From: Vibrio coralliilyticus ATCC BAA-450
GTDB taxonomy: Bacteria; Pseudomonadota; Gammaproteobacteria; Enterobacterales; Vibrionaceae
Direction: 5' to 3'
Length of the DNA stretch: 64,000 nt
Assembly (NCBI RefSeq): GCF_000176135.1
Contig: NZ_ACZN01000016.1
Span: 1 to 64,000, forward strand
A program made the position numbers and the translations under genes. The notes beneath the pieces were generated by a model. It ran no database searches and was not told the DNA's origin. It worked only from the letters and a program-made list of their open reading frames with translations. Below are positions 54,398 through 64,000 of the stretch, piece by piece (position 1 is the stretch's first letter; each line of letters opens with the position of its first letter).

Positions 54398-57187
54398 ATG
54401 GCATTTTGGAATCGGAAACCACAGCCTGCTACTGCGGAGCAATTTGCTTCGTCTGCGCAGGATAGTTTAATGGATGAATACGAGCCGGAAAGTAATAAAG
54501 GGTTGTCTAAAGAGCAACTCTTCTCAGCGTTGAACGCAGCGCAGACAGCGCTGATGATGATCGATCGGGACTTTAAAATCACCTATGTGAACCAGAAGTC
54601 GATGGATCTGCTGAAAACACATGAGGCGCTGTTTCAGTCTTTCTGGCCTAACTTCCGTGCCGATGAAGATTTTCTGATGGGCTATTGTATTGATGGTTTT
54701 CACTCAAACCCAGCACATCAGCGCCAAATGCTGTCCAACCCTTCAAATCTGCCTTACACCACTACTATTGAAGTCAAAGATGTAAAAATTGAGCTGAATG
54801 TCGGCGCGATCATTGACGGTCAAGGTAACTATGTTGGTAACACACTGGAATGGTCTGATGTTACTGCTGCGGTAGCCCAGCAAAACGATATTGCCAGACT
54901 GCAAGCTGCGGTTGATCAAGCCCAGACGGCAATGGTGATGATAGACCGTGATTTTAATATTACGTATGCCAACCAAGAAACTCTCAAGTTGTTTGGTAAA
55001 CATGAGGCAACATTACGAACTGTCTGGTCAGGCTTTACGGCTTCAGAAGACTGGTTGATGGGGCGCTGCATCGACGAATTCCATAAGAATCCAGCACACC
55101 AAAGACAATTGTTGTCTGACCCATCGAATTTGCCATACAAGACCGACATTCAGATTGCAGACTTAACCATCGAACTTAACGTCGCTTCAATAACTGACTC
55201 ACAGGGAAATTACATCGGTAATACTCTGGAGTGGTCAGACGTAACAGCGATGCGTGCTCAACAAGATGACGTGGCCAGGCTGCAAGCAGCCGTTGATCAA
55301 GCCCAAACTGCGATGGTGATGATAGACCGAGACTTCCTTATTACTTATGCCAACAAAGAAACCATCGAATTGTTTGGTAAGCATGAAGCGAAGCTACGAA
55401 CAGTTTGGTCAGGCTTTACAGCATCTGAAGAGTGGTTGATGGGACGTTGTATTGATGAGTTCCATAAGAACCCTGCCCATCAGAGACAGCTTCTCTCGAC
55501 GCCGAATAATCTCCCTTACAAAACCGATATTGATATTGCGGATATCAAAATAGAGCTTAATGTTGCTGCGATTACTGATGCGCAAGGTAACTATATTGGT
55601 AATACACTTGAATGGCGTGATGTTACTGAAGAACGTGCAAAAGAGCAGGAAGTTGGTCGTTTAGCATCGGCGGTGAAAGGGATGACCACTAATATGATGA
55701 TGGCTGATAAAGACGGTATTATTCAGTACCTCAACCCGGCATTATCGACATTACTTAAATCCAGAGAAAGTGATTTACAAAAAGCACTGCCTGGATTTGA
55801 TGCCAGCAACTTGGTTGGTAAAAATATCGATGTCTTCCATAAAAACCCCAGCCACCAGAGGAACATTATTAGTAACCCGGACAGGCTTCCATTCAGTTCT
55901 AACATCGCCGTCGGAGGACTGGAATTTAATTTGACCTGTATTGCTATGCACGATGCTCAAGGCAACTATATCGGCCCTGCATTACAGTGGGAAGATATCA
56001 CTGAGCAGCAAGATGGTCAGCGTCAGGTTGAAGCGTTGATTCAGCGTGCAATTTCTGGAGAGCTTAACGAGCGGATTGATACCTCTGTATACAGCGGCTT
56101 CATGAAAGAGCTCGGGGATGGCATTAATAACTTGCTCGACACCATGGTCGAACCTATTGGTCAGTGTATTGATGTCATGAGTCGTGTTGCTGACGGCGAT
56201 TTAAATACCAATATGTCTGAGGATAACAAGGGCGAGTTTGGTCGACTGTCTGATGCGGTTAACACCTCGATACTTAACCTGCGCAACATGGTCGATAAGA
56301 TCACCCAAGCTTCGGCACGAGTCGCTACCGCTTCTACGGAAATAGCGGAAGGCAACAATGATTTGAGCCAACGTGTTGAAGCACAAGCTTCTAATCTAGA
56401 AGAAACTGCCGCAAGCATGGAGCAGATGACAGCTACTGTTCGCCAAAATGCTGATAACGCGAAAGGAGCGAATTCTCTTGCGGAAGACGCGACTAAGAAA
56501 GCGAGTAAAGGTGGCGAAGTGGTCGGTCAAGCAGTCTCAGCAATGTCCGAAATCAACACTGCGAGCAAGAAAATTGCTGACATCATTGGTGTTATCGATG
56601 AAATCGCCTTCCAGACTAACTTATTGGCACTGAATGCTGCGGTGGAAGCTGCCCGAGCTGGCGAGCAAGGACGTGGTTTCGCAGTGGTTGCAGGTGAAGT
56701 TCGAAACTTAGCGCAGCGCAGTGCGGCGGCGGCAAAAGAAATTAAAGGGTTAATCAAAGATAGCGTAGAGAAAGTGGATGAAGGCTCCAGATTGGTGGAT
56801 GAGTCCGGTGATACCTTGAATGAAATCGTTGAGGCAGTCGAGAAGGTGACAGAGTTAATCGCACAGATTGCTTCGTCGAGCTTAGAGCAATCGACAGGTA
56901 TTGATGAGATCAACCGCGCTATCACAACGATGGATGAAATGACTCAGCAGAATGCGTCCTTAGTTGAAGAAACCTCGGCAGCTAGTCAGTCGCTGAAAGA
57001 TGAAGGTAAGCAACTTATTCATCTGATGAACTTCTTTGCTTCTGACGACAATGTTGCCACCTTTGATTCACCAAAGACGAAAGACTCTGGGCATCAAAGC
57101 AGCAATGTAAGGGAAATCAGGACACCACGCGTTGCTAATGCAGGATTCAAAGCGGGTGAGGAAGGGGACGAATGGGAAGAGTTCTAA
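54398..57187 (+). CDS. Soluble chemoreceptor with four PAS domains (Aer2/DosM type)
   Basis: A 929-residue MCP without membrane segments. Four PAS repeats start near residues 41, 167, 294 and 421 with a period of 126-127; the second and third are almost identical. Each keeps a histidine in FHxNPxHQR and a tryptophan before DVT or DIT (NTLEWSDVT), the residues that bind heme and steady O2 in Aer2-type PAS domains, so it is probably an oxygen or gas sensor. A HAMP-like region (about 550-640) and the MCP hairpin follow. It ends in DEWEEF, a CheR-docking tail. The V. cholerae counterpart DosM has, as I recall, two PAS domains. Confidence 0.9.
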   Translation: MAFWNRKPQPATAEQFASSAQDSLMDEYEPESNKGLSKEQLFSALNAAQTALMMIDRDFKITYVNQKSMDLLKTHEALFQSFWPNFRADEDFLMGYCIDGFHSNPAHQRQMLSNPSNLPYTTTIEVKDVKIELNVGAIIDGQGNYVGNTLEWSDVTAAVAQQNDIARLQAAVDQAQTAMVMIDRDFNITYANQETLKLFGKHEATLRTVWSGFTASEDWLMGRCIDEFHKNPAHQRQLLSDPSNLPYKTDIQIADLTIELNVASITDSQGNYIGNTLEWSDVTAMRAQQDDVARLQAAVDQAQTAMVMIDRDFLITYANKETIELFGKHEAKLRTVWSGFTASEEWLMGRCIDEFHKNPAHQRQLLSTPNNLPYKTDIDIADIKIELNVAAITDAQGNYIGNTLEWRDVTEERAKEQEVGRLASAVKGMTTNMMMADKDGIIQYLNPALSTLLKSRESDLQKALPGFDASNLVGKNIDVFHKNPSHQRNIISNPDRLPFSSNIAVGGLEFNLTCIAMHDAQGNYIGPALQWEDITEQQDGQRQVEALIQRAISGELNERIDTSVYSGFMKELGDGINNLLDTMVEPIGQCIDVMSRVADGDLNTNMSEDNKGEFGRLSDAVNTSILNLRNMVDKITQASARVATASTEIAEGNNDLSQRVEAQASNLEETAASMEQMTATVRQNADNAKGANSLAEDATKKASKGGEVVGQAVSAMSEINTASKKIADIIGVIDEIAFQTNLLALNAAVEAARAGEQGRGFAVVAGEVRNLAQRSAAAAKEIKGLIKDSVEKVDEGSRLVDESGDTLNEIVEAVEKVTELIAQIASSSLEQSTGIDEINRAITTMDEMTQQNASLVEETSAASQSLKDEGKQLIHLMNFFASDDNVATFDSPKTKDSGHQSSNVREIRTPRVANAGFKAGEEGDEWEEF

Positions 57188-58026
57188 CTCGTGAAGGAGG
57201 AGGGGCATCTGCAACTGAGTTTGAGCTAACGGATAAAGATTTTAAGTTTATCCAGTGGTTCATGCACAAGCATGCGGGCATTTACTTCTCTGATCGAAAG
57301 CGAACCATGGTCTATGGACGCATTAGCCGCCAGCTTAGGCGGCTAGGACTCACTCGTTTCTCTGAGTACAAATCTGTTATTGAACAAGACAATAGTGAAC
57401 GAGTGAGGTTTATCAATAGCCTTACGACGAACAAAACCCAGTTTTTCCGTGAATACCATCATTTTGAGTTTTTAGAAAATGTGATGTTGGATGAGTGGCA
57501 GAAACAAGGGGTTGAAAATATCAAAATCTGGTCTGCAGGATGCTCGACAGGTGAAGAACCATACAGTTTCGTTTCTTCCCTTTACTGCTCCAATGCCTTT
57601 AACCAGTTCAAACAGGTATCCATCACGGCAACAGATCTTGATACAAAAGTGCTCTCTCATGCGAAGCAGGGGATCTACAGTGATGAGGCGATTTCATCTA
57701 TCCCTAAACAATATCTAAAGCCCTGTTTCTTTAAAGGAAGAGATGGTCAGCAGGGAAACATAAAAATAGCCAAGGGGCTGCAAAAACACATCCAGTTTCA
57801 TCAGCTAAACTTGCTAGATAAGTGGGACTTTAGACAGCCTTTTGATTTGATTTCGTGTCGTAACGTGATGATCTACTTTGATAGGCCGACCCAAGAAAAA
57901 CTTATCAGAAGGTTTCATCAGCAACTTAAACCTAATGGGATTTTATTTATCGGGCATTCCGAAAGCGTCGGAGCCTGTAGCGATATTTTTCGTCACTTAG
58001 GCAAAACCATCTATGTGAAACAATAG
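57172..58026 (+). CDS. cheR: Chemoreceptor methyltransferase CheR
   Basis: A 284-residue CheR. The N-terminal helical domain ([20 protein letters not shown]) precedes the SAM-binding domain with [13 protein letters not shown] near residue 119 and [14 protein letters not shown] near 225. It methylates receptor glutamates; the WEEF tail of the preceding receptor is its likely dock. The start lies inside the receptor gene (16-base overlap in another frame) and has AGGGGA upstream. Confidence 0.95.
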   Translation: MGRVLTREGGGASATEFELTDKDFKFIQWFMHKHAGIYFSDRKRTMVYGRISRQLRRLGLTRFSEYKSVIEQDNSERVRFINSLTTNKTQFFREYHHFEFLENVMLDEWQKQGVENIKIWSAGCSTGEEPYSFVSSLYCSNAFNQFKQVSITATDLDTKVLSHAKQGIYSDEAISSIPKQYLKPCFFKGRDGQQGNIKIAKGLQKHIQFHQLNLLDKWDFRQPFDLISCRNVMIYFDRPTQEKLIRRFHQQLKPNGILFIGHSESVGACSDIFRHLGKTIYVKQ

Positions 58027-58034
58027 GGGCAGTT

Positions 58035-58679
58035 ATGATTGGGTTAAAGACCGGAAAGCCAAAGTACGAAAATAGCCACTTTAATCGTTTTTATCACCCT
58101 CAAAAAGAGAAGCACATGATCAAAGTGTTTCCTGGAGGGCTTTACTGTACCCATGAGGATGAGTTGATTGCAACGGGGTTAGGGTCATGTATCGCGGCTT
58201 GTGTTTGGGATGATTATGCAGCGATAGGTGGTATGAATCACTTTTTGTTGCCATTCCATAACCATTCGGAAATTAACTCGTGGCGTCCAGATGAAGTCGT
58301 ATCTACGGCATCGCGTTACGGTAGCCATGCAATGGAAATGCTGATTAATACCCTAATTTCTCAGGGTGCAAGACGTTCGTCACTCAAAGTTAAACTGTTC
58401 GGTGGGGCACAGATGTTGGGTCGACACTCTATGATTGGGGAAAAAAACATCGCGTTTATCCTTAACTATGTTGAGCAGGAAAACTTGCCAGTCGTCGCTC
58501 AAGATTTAGGGGGCGTTGACCCACGCAAAATTATATTTAACCCGCTAACAGGGCAAGCTTGGTTGAAACGCATTCCTTACACTGAAATTCATCACTTGCA
58601 ACAAGAAGAAGATAAGTACGCCAGTCAGTTGGATAAAGAAAGTCATCGTCCTCATGATGACGATGTGGAGCTGTTCTGA
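58035..58679 (+). CDS. cheD: Receptor deamidase CheD
   Basis: A 214-residue CheD. The catalytic cysteine lies in [13 protein letters not shown] (about Cys56) and the histidine in [11 protein letters not shown] (about His73); FGGAQMLG near 118 completes the family pattern. CheD deamidates receptor glutamines and can interact with other Che proteins. Its last residues, DDDVELF, match the end of the MCP-like protein two genes downstream. It overlaps cheB by one base. Confidence 0.93.
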   Translation: MIGLKTGKPKYENSHFNRFYHPQKEKHMIKVFPGGLYCTHEDELIATGLGSCIAACVWDDYAAIGGMNHFLLPFHNHSEINSWRPDEVVSTASRYGSHAMEMLINTLISQGARRSSLKVKLFGGAQMLGRHSMIGEKNIAFILNYVEQENLPVVAQDLGGVDPRKIIFNPLTGQAWLKRIPYTEIHHLQQEEDKYASQLDKESHRPHDDDVELF

Positions 58680-59716
58680 TGAAGAAAATTAAAGTACTCG
58701 TGGTTGATGATTCTCCGGTTTTCAGAGCCTTACTTGCTCAATTGATCAATTCCGATCCCGAGCTTGAAGTTGTAGCGATGGCAGAGGATCCGTATCAGGC
58801 TAGAGATCTGATCAAGATTCACAATCCTGATGTACTGACGTTAGACATTGAAATGCCAAAAATGAATGGGGTGCAATTTCTGAAAAACCTCATGCGTTTG
58901 CGTCCAATGCCTGTCGTGATGATATCGACCCTTACTCAGCATGGGGCTGAGCCAACCCTGACGGCATTGGAACTTGGGGCTGTGGACTATTTCCCTAAGC
59001 CAGCGGTGGATAACACGGGAGATATGGTCAATTACAAAGATCATATTAATGACAAGATAAAAATGGCTGCGGGCGCTAACGTTTTTCAGGATAGAACTAA
59101 ACATGCGCCTTCACAGACAATTGCTCCTAATAACTTAAGAACCAAAGTTGAAGTGATTGCGATAGGTGCCTCGACAGGTGGAACAGAAGCAGTCAGGCAA
59201 GTGTTGTCTGCTCTGCCTTCAGGGTTGCCACCGATTGTCATAACGCAGCACATTAGCGCTATGTTCAGTGCGTCTTTTGCCCAGCGTCTCAATGACAACA
59301 GCGATATTCAGGTTAAGGAGTTGTCGGCGAGCAAAGCCCCATTAGTCAATGGATGCGCGTATGTTGCTCCGGGAGATAAACATTTAGTCGTCATTAAGCG
59401 TGGCCAACATTTGTATTGCCAACTGGATGATCGTCCAACAGTGAACCGACACAAACCATCGGTCGATGTGATGTTTGATACTGTTGCAGAAACGGTCGGA
59501 AAGAATGCCATCGGCGTCATCTTGACTGGTATGGGGCAAGATGGAGCGCGAGGAATGCTTAAGATGAGAGAAGAAGGGGCAATGACGATCGCTCAGGACA
59601 AAGCTTCTTCCGTTGTTTGGGGAATGCCGCGAGTTGCGGTTGAAATGAACGCTGCGCAACAAGTGCTGAGTCTTAAACAGATACCTCAGCAGATATGTGA
59701 TTGTCTAAAGAAATAA
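58679..59716 (+). CDS. cheB: Chemotaxis methylesterase CheB
   Basis: A 345-residue two-domain CheB. The receiver has phosphoacceptor Asp56 ([13 protein letters not shown]). The C-terminal esterase has the serine in [11 protein letters not shown] (about residue 165), the histidine in TQHIS and the aspartate in GMGQDGARG. It removes methyl groups from receptors when phosphorylated by CheA. Confidence 0.95.
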   Translation: MKKIKVLVVDDSPVFRALLAQLINSDPELEVVAMAEDPYQARDLIKIHNPDVLTLDIEMPKMNGVQFLKNLMRLRPMPVVMISTLTQHGAEPTLTALELGAVDYFPKPAVDNTGDMVNYKDHINDKIKMAAGANVFQDRTKHAPSQTIAPNNLRTKVEVIAIGASTGGTEAVRQVLSALPSGLPPIVITQHISAMFSASFAQRLNDNSDIQVKELSASKAPLVNGCAYVAPGDKHLVVIKRGQHLYCQLDDRPTVNRHKPSVDVMFDTVAETVGKNAIGVILTGMGQDGARGMLKMREEGAMTIAQDKASSVVWGMPRVAVEMNAAQQVLSLKQIPQQICDCLKK

Positions 59717-59749
59717 GCGCCTGTGCGGGCACAACGTCAGGGATGTACT

Positions 59750-60919
59750 ATGAATAAAATAACAATGACCCCAAAAATCCGCTACGCCCTTGCTATAGGG
59801 ACGCAGATTGTATTGCTTGCTATCGGGATGACGTTGTCATCGTCGATTGCGCATGTCGCTGTTATGGTGCTTGCGGCGGCTATACCATGGTTTGTTTTCC
59901 CTAGAGAGGCTTCTACGCCAAATAAGTCTGAGTTAACTCAGTTCCGTGAAAAGTCATCTCAGGACGAAAAACAGATCAGCCTACATGTCAGTGAAATATT
60001 GAAAAAAATATCCCTACAATTAAATGAACCTTTAGATCATCAACATGGTGTTGTTGATGAATCTGCAGAGACGCTAAATGAAAGCTTCTTTGAGTTGCAG
60101 AAGTTAGCAGAGGGACAAAATGCAATTGCTGAAGAGCTAGTGAGTAACATTATGGGTAATAAAGATAATGCCTACGATATTACCCAGGTCTTGCCCAAAA
60201 CAGAGACCATCATTCGCCAGTTCGTTGACACACTCATTAATATCTCTGAGAAGAGCATTTCCGCAGTACATAGTATTCATGACATGTCCGATAAGTTGGA
60301 TGCGGTGTTTAAATTGTTAGCGCAAGTTCGTGGCCTATCCGAACAAACCAACCTGCTCGCTTTGAATGCTGCGATTGAAGCAGCACGTGCTGGGGAGGCT
60401 GGGAGAGGTTTTGCTGTTGTGGCGCAAGAAGTAAGAAACCTTTCTGTAAAAGCAGAAGAGCTTAACTGCGAAATAGAGAAGGAAATTAATGTCGCTCAGG
60501 ATACGGTCAAAGAAGCGAATAAAACAGTTGGGGAGATGGCATCAATCGATATGACGGAAGCGATAGAGTCTAAGGAAAAAGTGGATGATATGCTTCAGGG
60601 TGTCAAAGCGGCTAATGCTGTCGTTGAACAGGAAGTTCAGAAAATCAAATCCATTGGGGTCACGCTGCACACACGTGTTGGTGACGGTATTCGGGCGTTA
60701 CAGTTTACAGACATCATTGTCCAACAGGGTGATTACGCCAAGATCAGTGTTGATTTCCTCGATCAGGTAACTGAAATACTGGTAGCTCATGCCAATGGCA
60801 GCTTAGACCCTGACGAGATGAAACAGGCTGTGGCAGATCTGAAATCAAATATAGAACATCGCGGGGCTCCTGCTGCTTCTCAGGAAAGTATTGAAGAAGG
60901 AGAGGTAGAGCTATTTTAA
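59750..60919 (+). CDS. MCP-like signalling protein without a sensor domain
   Basis: A 389-residue protein with a membrane hairpin (about residues 12-45) and no periplasmic domain. A coiled-coil cytoplasmic part follows, with a receptor-type hairpin ([20 protein letters not shown] near residue 200). The hairpin region is shorter than in ordinary MCPs, and the C-terminal 90 residues differ. It ends in GEVELF, matching the CheD tail. The ATG at 59750 is chosen over 59723 for its upstream GGGA. V. cholerae system III has a comparable gene at this place. It may organise the signalling array or take cytoplasmic input. Confidence 0.82.
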   Translation: MNKITMTPKIRYALAIGTQIVLLAIGMTLSSSIAHVAVMVLAAAIPWFVFPREASTPNKSELTQFREKSSQDEKQISLHVSEILKKISLQLNEPLDHQHGVVDESAETLNESFFELQKLAEGQNAIAEELVSNIMGNKDNAYDITQVLPKTETIIRQFVDTLINISEKSISAVHSIHDMSDKLDAVFKLLAQVRGLSEQTNLLALNAAIEAARAGEAGRGFAVVAQEVRNLSVKAEELNCEIEKEINVAQDTVKEANKTVGEMASIDMTEAIESKEKVDDMLQGVKAANAVVEQEVQKIKSIGVTLHTRVGDGIRALQFTDIIVQQGDYAKISVDFLDQVTEILVAHANGSLDPDEMKQAVADLKSNIEHRGAPAASQESIEEGEVELF

Positions 60920-60983
60920 TGGGTCATGCGTATACATATTGTCGTGAAGGCGGTGCAGTCTTCGTTGTTGAAAAGGAAATATT

Positions 60984-61283
60984 ATGTCGGTAGAAGCTGA
61001 AGTTGATTCAAATTCCAAGCAAGTAACGATCTTAATTGAAGGGGCTTTTGGATTTAATCTAGTCCAAGAGTTCCGTCGTTGTTATTCAGATAAGAAGGAT
61101 TTTCGTTTTACCATCGATTTACGGAAAGTCGATTATATAGATAGTGCAGGGCTAGGTATGCTGCTTAATATGCACAACTATCTTGAGCAGGATGACGGGA
61201 TGATCCGGATTACCAATACCTTGCCACAGGTGCGAAAGATACTGACCATTTCTCGTTTTGATAAGAAGTTTTCTATCGAATAG
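60984..61283 (+). CDS. STAS domain anti-sigma antagonist-like protein
   Basis: A 99-residue STAS protein with the full phosphorylation motif VDYIDSAGLGML (Ser54). Such proteins switch partners according to serine phosphorylation. The next gene encodes a receiver-PP2C phosphatase with a kinase-like domain, the natural control enzyme, so the pair resembles HsbA-HsbR of Pseudomonas or SypA-SypE of V. fischeri. Confidence 0.9.
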   Translation: MSVEAEVDSNSKQVTILIEGAFGFNLVQEFRRCYSDKKDFRFTIDLRKVDYIDSAGLGMLLNMHNYLEQDDGMIRITNTLPQVRKILTISRFDKKFSIE

Positions 61284-61300
61284 CGGTTAAGGAGGGTCGT

Positions 61301-62995
61301 ATGCATGTCATGATAATTGACGACCACGCTACGAATCGAGAATTGTGTCGATTCATGCTCAGCGAAATGGCGCAAGAAGTCACGACGTTCGAGAATGGTG
61401 AAGGGGTCGTGGAGGCAATGCTCAAGATGCCGTCTCTGCCAGATGTCATCTTGTTGGATGTAATGATGCCAGTGAAGGATGGCTTTACGACAGCACAGGA
61501 AATTCGTGATGCGTTCCCTAATCTTCATATGCCGATCATCTTTCTCACTGTACTGGATGATCACGATTCGTTCGAGCGATGCCTGACGTTAGGTGAAGAC
61601 TTTATTCCTAAGCCCGTTGAGAGAAGTGTGCTAGTGGCGAAAGTTCAAGCTCACTATCGAGTTGTAAAGATGCACAATGAGGTGAAGGAACATCGTGATG
61701 AGCTAAGTAAGTTTCACGAGCAAGTTCGCTACGACTATGCGATCGCGGAGTCGATTTTCTCCAATTTAATGGATGAAATGAGTTCTCAAGTGAAAAGCAT
61801 TTATGGCATCAACTACATTTCTACCCCATCAACTGTTTTCAACGGAGACTTGATCGTTGTGGCAAACCGGCCGCATGGGGGAGTATACGTGATGATCGCG
61901 GATGCTACGGGCCACGGCCTTCCGGCTGCTATTTCGGCTATTCCTGCAACCCGAGCGTTCTTCTCTATGGCTTCTAAAGGTCTTTCTTTGGGAGAGATTG
62001 TTCGCGAGCTCAATGACGTATTGGTACGTTTCTTACCCATGGGGATGATGTTGGCGGCAAGCGTGTTTGAAATTCGTGCTAACGGGTTTGAAGTTTCTTG
62101 GTGGGGCGGTGGACTACCTGATGGTTATCTATTGGATAAAGATGGCTCGATCAGCCGAAAACTGGTTTCCACGCACATGCCGCTTGGTGTTTTGAAATCT
62201 CATGAGTTTGAATCGGATCTAGTGCACTTCAAAATGGAGCCAGACCAAAAAATCCTCTGCTACACCGATGGTGTGATAGAAGCTGAAAATGGGCTTGGAG
62301 AGCAATTCGGTCAAGAGCGTTTGGAAGAGGCATTAACGTCTGGGAGAGCGATGATCCCAACGCTGTTTGAGTCGGTGAGAAAGTTTGCCAATCGTAATGT
62401 GGGTGATGACTTGTCTATTTTGGCTATGGAGTTTCCGATTTCAAACAGCAACGATAAAGTGGTGCAGCAAAGCAGCTTTTATCTTAGCAAAACTCCGGCA
62501 CAGTCAAAGATGCGTTTCCCAGCATCTGTGCTTAAGTCAGTGACGGTGATGAGTGAAGTCAGACAGTTTCTGACAGGTGTGATGACAGGGCCACATTTAG
62601 ATTTGGTCTGTTCAGTGTTGTCTGAGCTGTTTGCTAACGCGATTGAGCATGGGTTATTGCATTTAGACTCGAAGATCAAGGAAGAGCCCGATGGCTTCTT
62701 CACCTTCTATCAGCTGCGCGAAGAGAAGCTTAAAGAACTGTCTGAAGAGCTTTGGGTTACGTTATTTATCGATTATAAGCCAGAACAAAAACAGCTGGTC
62801 TTAGAGCTGGAACATAATGGTGTTGGATTCGATTACAACAAGTTAAAGCAAAGTATTGATAAATCTTTGACGCATGGACGAGGGATCGTATTAGCTTCAG
62901 AACTATGTGATTCACTGGACTATTCGAAACAAGGAAAATGTGTGACGGCGGTATACAGCCTAGATGCTAAACACCATTTCCCGAGCTCAGCTTAA
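61301..62995 (+). CDS. Response regulator with PP2C phosphatase and HATPase domains
   Basis: A 564-residue protein. A receiver domain (Asp53 in VILLDVMMPVKDG) is followed by a SpoIIE/RsbU-type PP2C phosphatase (about residues 170-385, metal aspartates in NGDLIV, IADATGHGLPAA and CYTDGV) and an anti-sigma-factor-like HATPase domain (about 415-550, N box LSELFANAIEHG). It can thus dephosphorylate and perhaps phosphorylate a STAS protein under control of a phosphorelay, most simply CheA of this operon. Domain order matches HsbR and SypE. Confidence 0.9.
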   Translation: MHVMIIDDHATNRELCRFMLSEMAQEVTTFENGEGVVEAMLKMPSLPDVILLDVMMPVKDGFTTAQEIRDAFPNLHMPIIFLTVLDDHDSFERCLTLGEDFIPKPVERSVLVAKVQAHYRVVKMHNEVKEHRDELSKFHEQVRYDYAIAESIFSNLMDEMSSQVKSIYGINYISTPSTVFNGDLIVVANRPHGGVYVMIADATGHGLPAAISAIPATRAFFSMASKGLSLGEIVRELNDVLVRFLPMGMMLAASVFEIRANGFEVSWWGGGLPDGYLLDKDGSISRKLVSTHMPLGVLKSHEFESDLVHFKMEPDQKILCYTDGVIEAENGLGEQFGQERLEEALTSGRAMIPTLFESVRKFANRNVGDDLSILAMEFPISNSNDKVVQQSSFYLSKTPAQSKMRFPASVLKSVTVMSEVRQFLTGVMTGPHLDLVCSVLSELFANAIEHGLLHLDSKIKEEPDGFFTFYQLREEKLKELSEELWVTLFIDYKPEQKQLVLELEHNGVGFDYNKLKQSIDKSLTHGRGIVLASELCDSLDYSKQGKCVTAVYSLDAKHHFPSSA

Positions 62996-63000
62996 TCATA

Positions 63001-63013
63001 TTTACAGTGTAAA
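63001..63013. promoter_or_regulatory. parS2 partition site
   Basis: TTTACAGTGTAAA, an exact ParB2 site, lies 5 bases after the stop of the PP2C gene. Confidence 0.9.
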
Positions 63014-63119
63014 AGCCCTTGAGAAGTGACCTAAGCCTTACTTTGTCACAAATTTAATACTGTATTTCACGAGGATTATATAAACTAAAGTTATAGGGAC
63101 TGGATGAAGTAGGCTGTAA

Positions 63120-64000
63120 ATGTGGGACAAGTTAGTCAGCTTATCTGATGATAATCAACAGGTTATTGCTAAATTGCGACCAGATATGAATATCGATGGT
63201 CGCTTTGACAGCAAAGGTGTTGAAGAAGCGATTGCGGGCATCGGTGCGACCGATTTTTGCGTATTGAATGATGAAATTACTCGATTCATTAACTGTGCAA
63301 AAGAAGGCAAAAGCGAAGCTTTGGTTGGCATTGCTATCGCGGAAATCAGAGATGCTGTGGTTGAAGTCGTTTTATCGGATCACGATATGTTAGCCAGTAT
63401 GGTAGTCACTGGTGCTTATCGCGGTTCGCCGCTTAAAGGGCCTCAGATTGTACACGCATTAGCCCAAGCTCACGTCACTAAAGGAATCAACAAATTAGCA
63501 CTGAAAAAAGTGTTAATGATGAGCCATCAACTCAAACCGGGTGAGACCTTTACCCAACCTGTCGCCAAAGGCAAAAACCCTGTTCAGGGACAAGATGCAA
63601 AGTTTATCCCACTGGTCAAAGACATCACTAAGCAAGTTCTGGCTCCTTCACAAGACGCAGATGGCAAAGTCGATATGTTGGATCTCGGTGAAACGGTCAC
63701 CGTAGAAGCGAAAGCTCGGTTGATGAAGCGCATCCCCGCGACTAAAGGGACACCTGGTATCACAGTGCAGGGGAAGCCTATTCCACCCAAGCCTGGCAAT
63801 GATGCGATGCTGAAAGAATCGAAGGGTTCAGAAATCTCATCTGAGGATCCCAATCTCCTTGTCGCTGCAGTTTCCGGTATGCCTATGATCAAAGAGCGTA
63901 CAGTCGAAGTGGAAGACGCGCTTTGCTTGCCTGCAATTGGTGTCGCTACCGGGCATGTAAAATTCAAAGGCAATGTAATCGTCACTGGAAACATTGAGTC
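63120..64000 (+). CDS. FapA/DUF342 family protein, 3' end outside window
   Basis: The frame from the ATG at 63120 stays open to the window end (293 codons seen). The N-terminal part (LRPDMNIDGRFDSKGVEEAI) and the middle part (ARLMKRIPATKGTPGITVQG, then SGMPMI) match DUF342/FapA, a family with a right-handed beta-helix core found near flagellar and chemotaxis genes; its biochemical task is not settled. Its place behind the chemotaxis operon suggests a link with cell-pole or motility functions. TAGG lies 6 bases upstream of the ATG. Confidence 0.85.
   Translation, partial: MWDKLVSLSDDNQQVIAKLRPDMNIDGRFDSKGVEEAIAGIGATDFCVLNDEITRFINCAKEGKSEALVGIAIAEIRDAVVEVVLSDHDMLASMVVTGAYRGSPLKGPQIVHALAQAHVTKGINKLALKKVLMMSHQLKPGETFTQPVAKGKNPVQGQDAKFIPLVKDITKQVLAPSQDADGKVDMLDLGETVTVEAKARLMKRIPATKGTPGITVQGKPIPPKPGNDAMLKESKGSEISSEDPNLLVAAVSGMPMIKERTVEVEDALCLPAIGVATGHVKFKGNVIVTGNIE

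Noticed and set aside
63887..63900. ATGATCAAAGAGC in the FapA gene as an RctB iteron
   Set aside because: It is in frame as coding sequence (Met-Ile-Lys-Glu), has an extra base against the iteron, and stands alone.

Overview
The window looks like the replication-origin region of the secondary chromosome (chromosome II) of a Vibrio species. The decisive evidence is an rctB initiator gene (39227-41197, minus), an iteron-rich non-coding origin (41198-42448), a ParA2/ParB2 partition operon (42449-44645) and six copies of the 13-bp chromosome II parS2 palindrome TTTACANTGTAAA spread from 24.4 to 63.0 kb. No tRNA, rRNA, CRISPR array or intact insertion sequence was seen.

Layout. 1-4.0 kb: an alkyl sulfatase gene broken by an apparent one-base deletion, a 0.9-kb gene-poor stretch and an accessory gene with a permuted NlpC/P60-like fold. 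4.0-10.9 kb: glyoxylate metabolism, with a TetR regulator, gcl-hyi-glxR on the minus strand and, divergently, malate synthase (aceB) and a GlcG-like protein; the divergent promoter region holds four related palindromes and a MarR-type site. 10.9-15.2 kb: LysR regulator, YfcC-type carrier and CocE-type hydrolase. 15.5-17.9 kb: a sulfite-oxidation operon (molybdopterin sulfite dehydrogenase plus three monoheme cytochromes c). 18.0-19.5 kb: MarR regulator and EamA exporter sharing two matching operators.

19.6-24.3 kb: a signalling island with a membrane GGDEF-EAL protein translationally coupled to a sugar-type periplasmic binding protein, and a divergent LuxP-like binding protein in which several autoinducer-2 contact residues are changed. 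24.4-34.7 kb: mostly small metabolic and regulatory genes (Nudix, LysR, YdhR, LRR-kinase, HxlR-SDR-cupin, SDR, DUF2798, LprI-like, YeeN). 35.3-37.6 kb: two OppD/OppF-type ATPases and an unknown protein behind a strong Fur box, with no permease or binding protein beside them. 37.7-38.6 kb: a glycerophosphodiesterase-like lipoprotein.

39.2-46.7 kb: replication and segregation core followed by tmcA. 46.9-62.9 kb: a long NIT/PAS/poly-HAMP chemoreceptor (minus), then a co-directional chemotaxis operon of the type known from V. cholerae chromosome II (system III/F7): STAS, CheY, CheA, CheW, CheW, a soluble four-PAS receptor, CheR, CheD, CheB, an MCP-like signalling protein, a second STAS protein and a receiver-PP2C-HATPase protein. 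STAS and phosphatase genes in the same run suggest that this array feeds a partner-switching output. The window ends inside a FapA/DUF342 gene.
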